Assembly (NCBI GenBank): GCA_026120185.1
Contig: JANUWF010001218.1
Span: 1,674,001 to 1,738,000 of the forward strand
Direction of reading: 5' to 3'
Source: Voacanga thouarsii
Lineage: Eukaryota > Streptophyta > Magnoliopsida > Gentianales > Apocynaceae
DNA: 64,000 bases
Shown: piece by piece, positions 59,817 through 64,000 of the stretch
Numbering within the stretch: the stretch's first letter is position 1
Layout: each line of letters opens with the position of its first letter
The notes under the pieces: model-generated
What the model was told of the DNA's origin: nothing
What the model saw: the letters and a program-made list of their open reading frames with translations, nothing else
Databases searched by the model: none
Program-made: the position numbers and the translations under genes

Positions 59817-60609
59817 ATTGTGAAAAAACTTTTCAAATTTAAAATGATTTATATTTTGAAACGAATATAGTAATATATTTCACGAAAAAATCCAGAATCC
59901 CTAGTTCATATTGACCAGCAATTGAGTTGTTAGTTTTTTAGGCATTTCATCTAGCAGCAACTCTAAACACATTGGAACTAAAAATGTCTTTCTTTTATAT
60001 CGTCGAGTTCAGAGTGTGTTTATTAAAAAGATGGAAAGAAACACGAGACTGTAGCGACGACTCTAAACACATCGGAACTAAAAACATCTTTCTTTTATAG
60101 ATCAATGAGGTTTCAGAGTATGTATATAAAAAGGACAGAAAAGGAACACGCGAAGAAGAAGCAGACGACGATGATGATTATGAAAATGGTGATGTATACT
60201 GATAATTCCCAAACAAATCAGTGATTTCAAACAAGAAACAGGTGAGCAGTCTTCAACAAATCTGACAATGACAATATGAGTTACACACAGAGTTTCAGAA
60301 ATTTCCCAGCCTTGAAAAGCTGCTTATGATGACACATCTTTCTTTCTTCGCCTCCATCCTCAAATGATTATATCATTCAATCATGTATTCTGAGGTCACA
60401 TAATCGTTTGTACAATCATTGTAATTCTCATAGATGGATATATGTCTTTCTATACAATCCCGAAATGCACAGACAGAAACACTATCGAAACATATTGCAT
60501 AAACACCAAGAATGGCAAAGGGAAGATTAGTCAACGAGGACTAATCAATCATATCATCCATCTTCATTTTATGAATAATCAGAAATACAAATGTTAATAC
60601 CCTCACATA
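59817..60609. other. intergenic DNA and probable 3' UTR of the CML gene
   Basis: No protein-coding signal was found. A duplicated block occurs at about 59955-60015 and 60060-60110 (CTCTAAACACAT(T/C)GGAACTAAAAA and TCTTTCTTTTATA, offset about 100 bp). The part nearest 60610 would be transcribed from the minus-strand CML gene. Confidence 0.5.
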
Positions 60610-61092
60610 TTAGGAGACGTTAAGGCCAAGAAAATCCGTTGCGGATTTTCCCAAGACGTTAGCAAACTCATTGAAACTTATGACTCCATCACCATTCGTA
60701 TCTGCCTCTCTCATCATCTCAGTCAACTCTTTATATGTCAAGGGATGTCCCATTTTAGCCATTTGGCCAGCAAGCTCAGCTGCGGTTATGAAACCACTTC
60801 CATCGCGGTCGAAAGATCGAAAAACTTCCATGAGTTGCTCTTGGTTGATCAAAACCTCTTCATTCATGTCGGGCAAGATTGCATCAACAAGCTCATCAAA
60901 TTCAATCAAACCATTACCATTAGCATCCATGTTAGACAAAAGAAGATAGATTTGATCACCACTGGGTTTGAGCCCGAGAGATCGGAGAAGGGCCGCGAGC
61001 TCGAGCTGCGTTAGGCTCCCATCCTTGTCCATGTCAAACCTCATGAATATATCCTTCATCTGTTTAAGTTGATCTGATTGAAGCTTAGCCAT
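60610..61092 (-). CDS. CML15/16-like: calmodulin-like calcium-binding protein (CML15/16 type)
   Basis: An intronless gene for a 160-aa Ca2+ sensor with four EF-hands. The loops are D20-E31 (DMDKDGSLTQLE), D56-E67 (DANGNGLIEFDE), D95-E106 (DRDGSGFITAAE) and D131-E142 (DTNGDGVISFNE). All four have acidic residues at positions 1, 3 or 5 and 12 and glycine at 6, so all should bind calcium. The segment NQEQLMEVFRSFDRDG and the C-terminus KSATDFLGL fit the Arabidopsis CML15/CML16 group rather than calmodulin, which is 149 aa. The ATG at 61092 is the natural start (MAKLQSDQLKQMKDIF). Such proteins change shape on binding calcium and regulate partners; partners are unknown here. The gene is intact and its codon use is unremarkable. 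Confidence 0.95.
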   Translation of the reverse strand: MAKLQSDQLKQMKDIFMRFDMDKDGSLTQLELAALLRSLGLKPSGDQIYLLLSNMDANGNGLIEFDELVDAILPDMNEEVLINQEQLMEVFRSFDRDGSGFITAAELAGQMAKMGHPLTYKELTEMMREADTNGDGVISFNEFANVLGKSATDFLGLNVS

Positions 61093-61415
61093 CCTTAGGA
61101 TGGAGGAAGCAGAGAGGAGGTAGAAGAAAATAGAGGAAAGAAGTTAATGCTTTGGATATAGCTAATAACTCTTGGTTGTTTGGCATGTGGGGTTGTGGTT
61201 TTATGGTTTTATCTACTTGGATTAATTCAGTGATTCAGACATTGAGGACTTACGTTACCAAAGACTTGCAAAAAACAATGTTTGGGTCTAAACTTGGGCA
61301 TTTGAGTCGTACTCTTTTTTTGTCTTGAATTGTCAAACCATGTGACCAAGTCCTCGTTGCAATGGAATTGGAAAGAAGAGAGAATAGAGGAAATAAGCAT
61401 AATTGATTTTTTTTA
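61093..61415 (-). promoter_or_regulatory. probable promoter and 5' UTR of the CML gene
   Basis: This is the sequence directly upstream of the CML start codon. A weak TATA-like GCTATATCC (minus strand, about 61153-61162) lies 60-70 bases before the ATG. The 5' leader is purine-poor on the coding strand (CTTCCTCCATCCTAAGG near the start). No other element was recognised. Confidence 0.35.
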
Positions 61416-61419
61416 AAGA

Positions 61420-61760
61420 AAATTAACTTATTTGAACTCTAAAATTTAAGACTTATAATATTTTTATTCTTAATAATTTCTTCTGTTATTATGAATGGTC
61501 TTAACTTTTTTTTTTTTTTTATAAATTTTGACCAAAATAAGTCACTCGCATTGTACGTGATTGTTCTTTTAAAGAAAAATAGACACATTAGTTAATTACG
61601 TACAATTAAAGTAATTTATCTGATGAAAATTTACATTGAAAAAAAATTGAGGACTATTTGACAAGATATAATTTCATTAAGGATTATAATAATAATAATA
61701 AATCATTAAGGACAAAACCACTACAAGTTCAAAATTTTAAGAATTAAATAAACTAATTTT
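61420..61760. mobile_element. fold-back element, family member 1
   Basis: The left arm starts AAATTAACTTATTTGAACT and includes AAGTCACTCGCATTGTACGT. The right arm (about 61640-61760) mirrors it and ends AACTAATTTTCC. The arms are long (about 100-150 bp), imperfect and AT-rich. It is homologous to the element at 63050-63462. Confidence 0.6.
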
Positions 61761-62506
61761 CCTTTTTTCATTAAAAACGTTTAAGATTTTTTTTTAGTTT
61801 AAAAATTTAACTCGCTTTTAATGGACGATAAAGATAATATTTGAGATATTACGAGATACATTATATCCTTCTTCATTTTTTTTTATTATATACAAATAAG
61901 ATAAATATCTTTTTTTTTCAATCTACTGTTCTTTCCTTTCAATCACTCTTCTTTCTCTTTCTGTCCTATTCCCTGATCCAAACATAACCAATAAAAATAG
62001 AAAACACCGTATATAGAAAAAAGTTTTTTTAAAGATTTTTTTTTTCTTTTGGGCTCTTCTATAAGCAAATGGTAATATATATTAAATGATGGGAACCACA
62101 AACAAGAAATTAATCCAATAATAAATAAAAAGAAATCAAACTTCTACGAAGATATAGTAATTTACTGCTTTTATTCTCTATATAATTAACAATTTTTCTA
62201 TTAAAAAAAATTTGATCACAGCACTTAAAATGATGCGAATTGAGGTCAGATGTCTTCGACAAAATTATTCTTAAGATGATAGTTTTGTTCTATACCTATT
62301 TTGAAAAAAACATTTAAAATCAAAATGTATAAACTATTAATGTTAAAATGTTAGTCACGAATTTAAATTCATTTGTTAGTAATTATTTTTAAATCAAATA
62401 AATAAATAAGACGGTACTGATTTATATACACAAAAGGTTCAATAATGGCGTCTGTATAGAAGGCACAATATGAAAAGAAGGAACGTGTTGGAGATTGCCA
62501 GTCATG
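61761..62506. other. intergenic AT-rich DNA
   Basis: Poly-T and poly-A tracts and short frames only. No domain was recognised. Confidence 0.5.
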
Positions 62507-62521
62507 TTCTAGGTGGAGAAG

Positions 62522-62895
62522 TTTTTTTTTTTTTTTTTTAAATAATGATTCAACCCTGTATTTCATCAGAAATAGAAGAGGAAGGGATCCCCTCCTCACT
62601 CAGTACGGGATTTGAATGGGGGACCGAAATAGTTCCCCTATGATTACATAAAATGGCCGGTGGAAGTAGGGATGGAATAAATAACTAAAATAATTGTGAA
62701 GTTTTGCTCATTTGACAATTTCATACGCATATACATTCCCGGATATTTCTCTGCGTAAGGATGGACTGCACCATATCTGTGTATCCTTCACCAAGCCATT
62801 CCTCAGCGGAGTGAATACCATTAATTGCCCTTATAACATTTAATGAATCACATTCTATTATGACCTGAGATATGTAAGTCGCATCAGCGATCAAC
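62522..62895 (-). mobile_element. 5'-truncated LINE tail, 374 bp, with target duplication
   Basis: On the minus strand it runs from the last part of RNase H (SQVIIECDSLNVIRAING then SAEEWLGEG) through a 3' UTR to a poly(A) tail (T-run 62521-62540). The exact 15-bp TTCTAGGTGGAGAAG flanks it at 62507-62521 and 62896-62910. This is a textbook retroposed, 5'-truncated LINE copy of the same family as 55656-55925. Confidence 0.93.
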
Positions 62896-63049
62896 TTCTA
62901 GGTGGAGAAGTTGCTTTCCCAATTTGGCAATTTGCAAAATAAATCACAAATAGAGCTTCCATCCTATAATAAATGTAAAATTGCGGTAATACTATTCATT
63001 AAAAATATCTTTTATTTAGATAATAAGTTTTGAATTTAATTTATATTTA

Positions 63050-63256
63050 AAAAATTAATTTGTTTGGTCTTTAAAATTTGAGATTTGTAATATTTTCATC
63101 TTTAATATTTTTTTTTACTATTATAATCCTTAATAAAATTACAATATGTTAAGTGGTTAGTAATCCTAATAAAATTACAATCTGTCAAATGATTACTAAT
63201 TTCCTTTTTTAGTATAAATTCCGACGAGAAAAAGTCACTCTCATTGTACGTAATTA

Positions 63257-63300
<44 letters not shown>

Positions 63301-63462
63301 AAAATCATGAGTGACTTCTTCTTGTCAAAATTTATATCAAAAAAGAGAATTAAAGACCATTTTTTAGATTATAATTTTATTAGAGATTATAACGATAGAA
63401 AAAAATCATTAAGAACGAAAATATTACAAATTTCAAACTTCAAATATCAAATAGGTTAATTT
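63050..63462. mobile_element. fold-back element, family member 2, with central TA repeat
   Basis: Left arm 63050-63255 (GATTTGTAATATTTTCATC, AAGTCACTCTCATTGTACGT). Right arm 63300-63462 is its imperfect reverse complement (GAGTGACTTCTTCTTGTC, ATATTACAAATTTC, ending AATTTTCC). The arms are separated by a (TA)n tract at 63259-63299. The left arm itself contains a short duplication (CCTAATAAAATTACAAT twice). Confidence 0.7.
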
Positions 63463-63608
63463 TCCATTCACATTTTATAACTCGTATGCTTATTTAAAAA
63501 AAAACAGTAATAAGGCTTTTGTCAAGAAACTAAATAAATACATCTAATAGATTGGTTTGAGTTAATTATTAAATAAATCAGAAAGTGAAAGTATCTAAAA
63601 TTAGAAAC

Positions 63609-63998
63609 TCAAAAGGCATCAATAATTTCTTGTTCTCTGAAGTTGAAATTAGAGCCAAAGATTTGTTTCAAATGGCAATGAACATCATAATCAATTTCCT
63701 TGTTTGCTAGACATGATGGAAACCTATTGGAGACCTCTCCATTCCAAAAGCTTCCAAAGGCAAACTCACCCCTATGGGAAAACTCCTCCAACACCTTCTC
63801 AACTTCACCCATACAACATCCAAGACCCTGGCTTCCATTCAGGAAAAACCCTTCCACATCAACTCTGAGAGAAGCATCTTCGCTATTTCTCAAGCCTTTC
63901 AGCTCATTGCATCTCGTCTGCATAATCTTCTTTCTTCTTCTCCCGTCCCTCAATTTTCTTGCATAGTCTCGTGTCTTTTTGAAGAGTTTGTATGGAAG
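63609..63998 (-). CDS. unidentified protein, C-terminal part, runs off the window
   Basis: An open frame continues from the right edge to TAA/TAG at 63609. It has at least 128 codons (LPYKLFKKTRDYARKLRDG near its visible start). The visible part begins with a basic stretch (RDGRRRKKIMQTRCNELKG) and continues with a cysteine pair (GLGCCMGE), then NRFPSCLANKEIDYDVHC, and ends REQEIIDAF. No known domain was recognised. The mixed, non-repetitive composition and lack of stops in an AT-rich area suggest a real coding exon whose start lies to the right of this window. It could instead be a chance frame. Confidence 0.45.
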   Translation of the reverse strand, partial: LPYKLFKKTRDYARKLRDGRRRKKIMQTRCNELKGLRNSEDASLRVDVEGFFLNGSQGLGCCMGEVEKVLEEFSHRGEFAFGSFWNGEVSNRFPSCLANKEIDYDVHCHLKQIFGSNFNFREQEIIDAF

Positions 63999-64000
63999 TT

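Noticed and set aside
1..64000. CRISPR arrays, bacterial operons, organellar insertions, rRNA genes
   Set aside because: None of their signatures were seen. All direct repeats found are tandem duplications, LTRs or element ends.

Overview
The window is AT-rich nuclear DNA of a flowering plant, most likely a eudicot. Pointers are two full-length plant-type genes (a P4-ATPase of the ALA8-12 clade and a CML15/16-type calcium sensor), plant-type GT-AG introns, and plant lineages of Ty1/copia, L1-like LINE, Mutator-like (MULE), hAT, Stowaway, Tourist and probable Helitron elements. No bacterial genes, organellar genes, tRNAs, rRNAs or CRISPR arrays were recognised. The species cannot be named from the sequence.

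Layout. 1-4535: a decayed Ty1/copia retrotransposon on the minus strand, entering from the left edge (RT/RNase H, integrase, protease, gag, then its 5' LTR). 4536-20300: gene-poor AT-rich DNA with short tandem duplications, a duplicated Helitron-like 3' end, a 569-bp hAT element with 8-bp target duplications, Stowaway/Tourist-type MITEs and TA microsatellites. 21127-27644: an 11-exon P4-ATPase gene, apparently intact, predicted at 1197 aa, with a threefold 180-bp tandem repeat in intron 6. 29017-29506: a 490-bp long-TIR MITE.

31420-58385 is the most striking part, a nest of transposons. An L1-like LINE is laid out as expected for a 5' inversion (twin priming): RT on the minus strand, then zinc-finger/RNase H and poly(A) on the plus strand. 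Its RT was split by a 22.1-kb MULE (32380-54501, about 200-bp terminal inverted repeats, near-matching 9-10-bp target duplication). The MULE's transposase gene was in turn split by a Ty1/copia element with 2-kb LTRs (36879-52509). The 3' LTR of that element holds a second, antisense copy of the same family, and a later deletion fused the two copies. A second rearranged LINE sits in the RNase H half of the outer LINE.

58670-64000: a Tourist MITE, a hAT-like element, the intronless CML gene (minus strand), two fold-back elements of one family, a 374-bp LINE tail with a 15-bp target duplication, and an unidentified reading frame running off the right edge.

The only genes that look functional are the lipid flippase, the calmodulin-like protein and possibly the frame at the right edge. 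They show no evident functional link. No wholly new biological system was recognised; the most informative content is the order of insertions in the nest and the tandem duplications.
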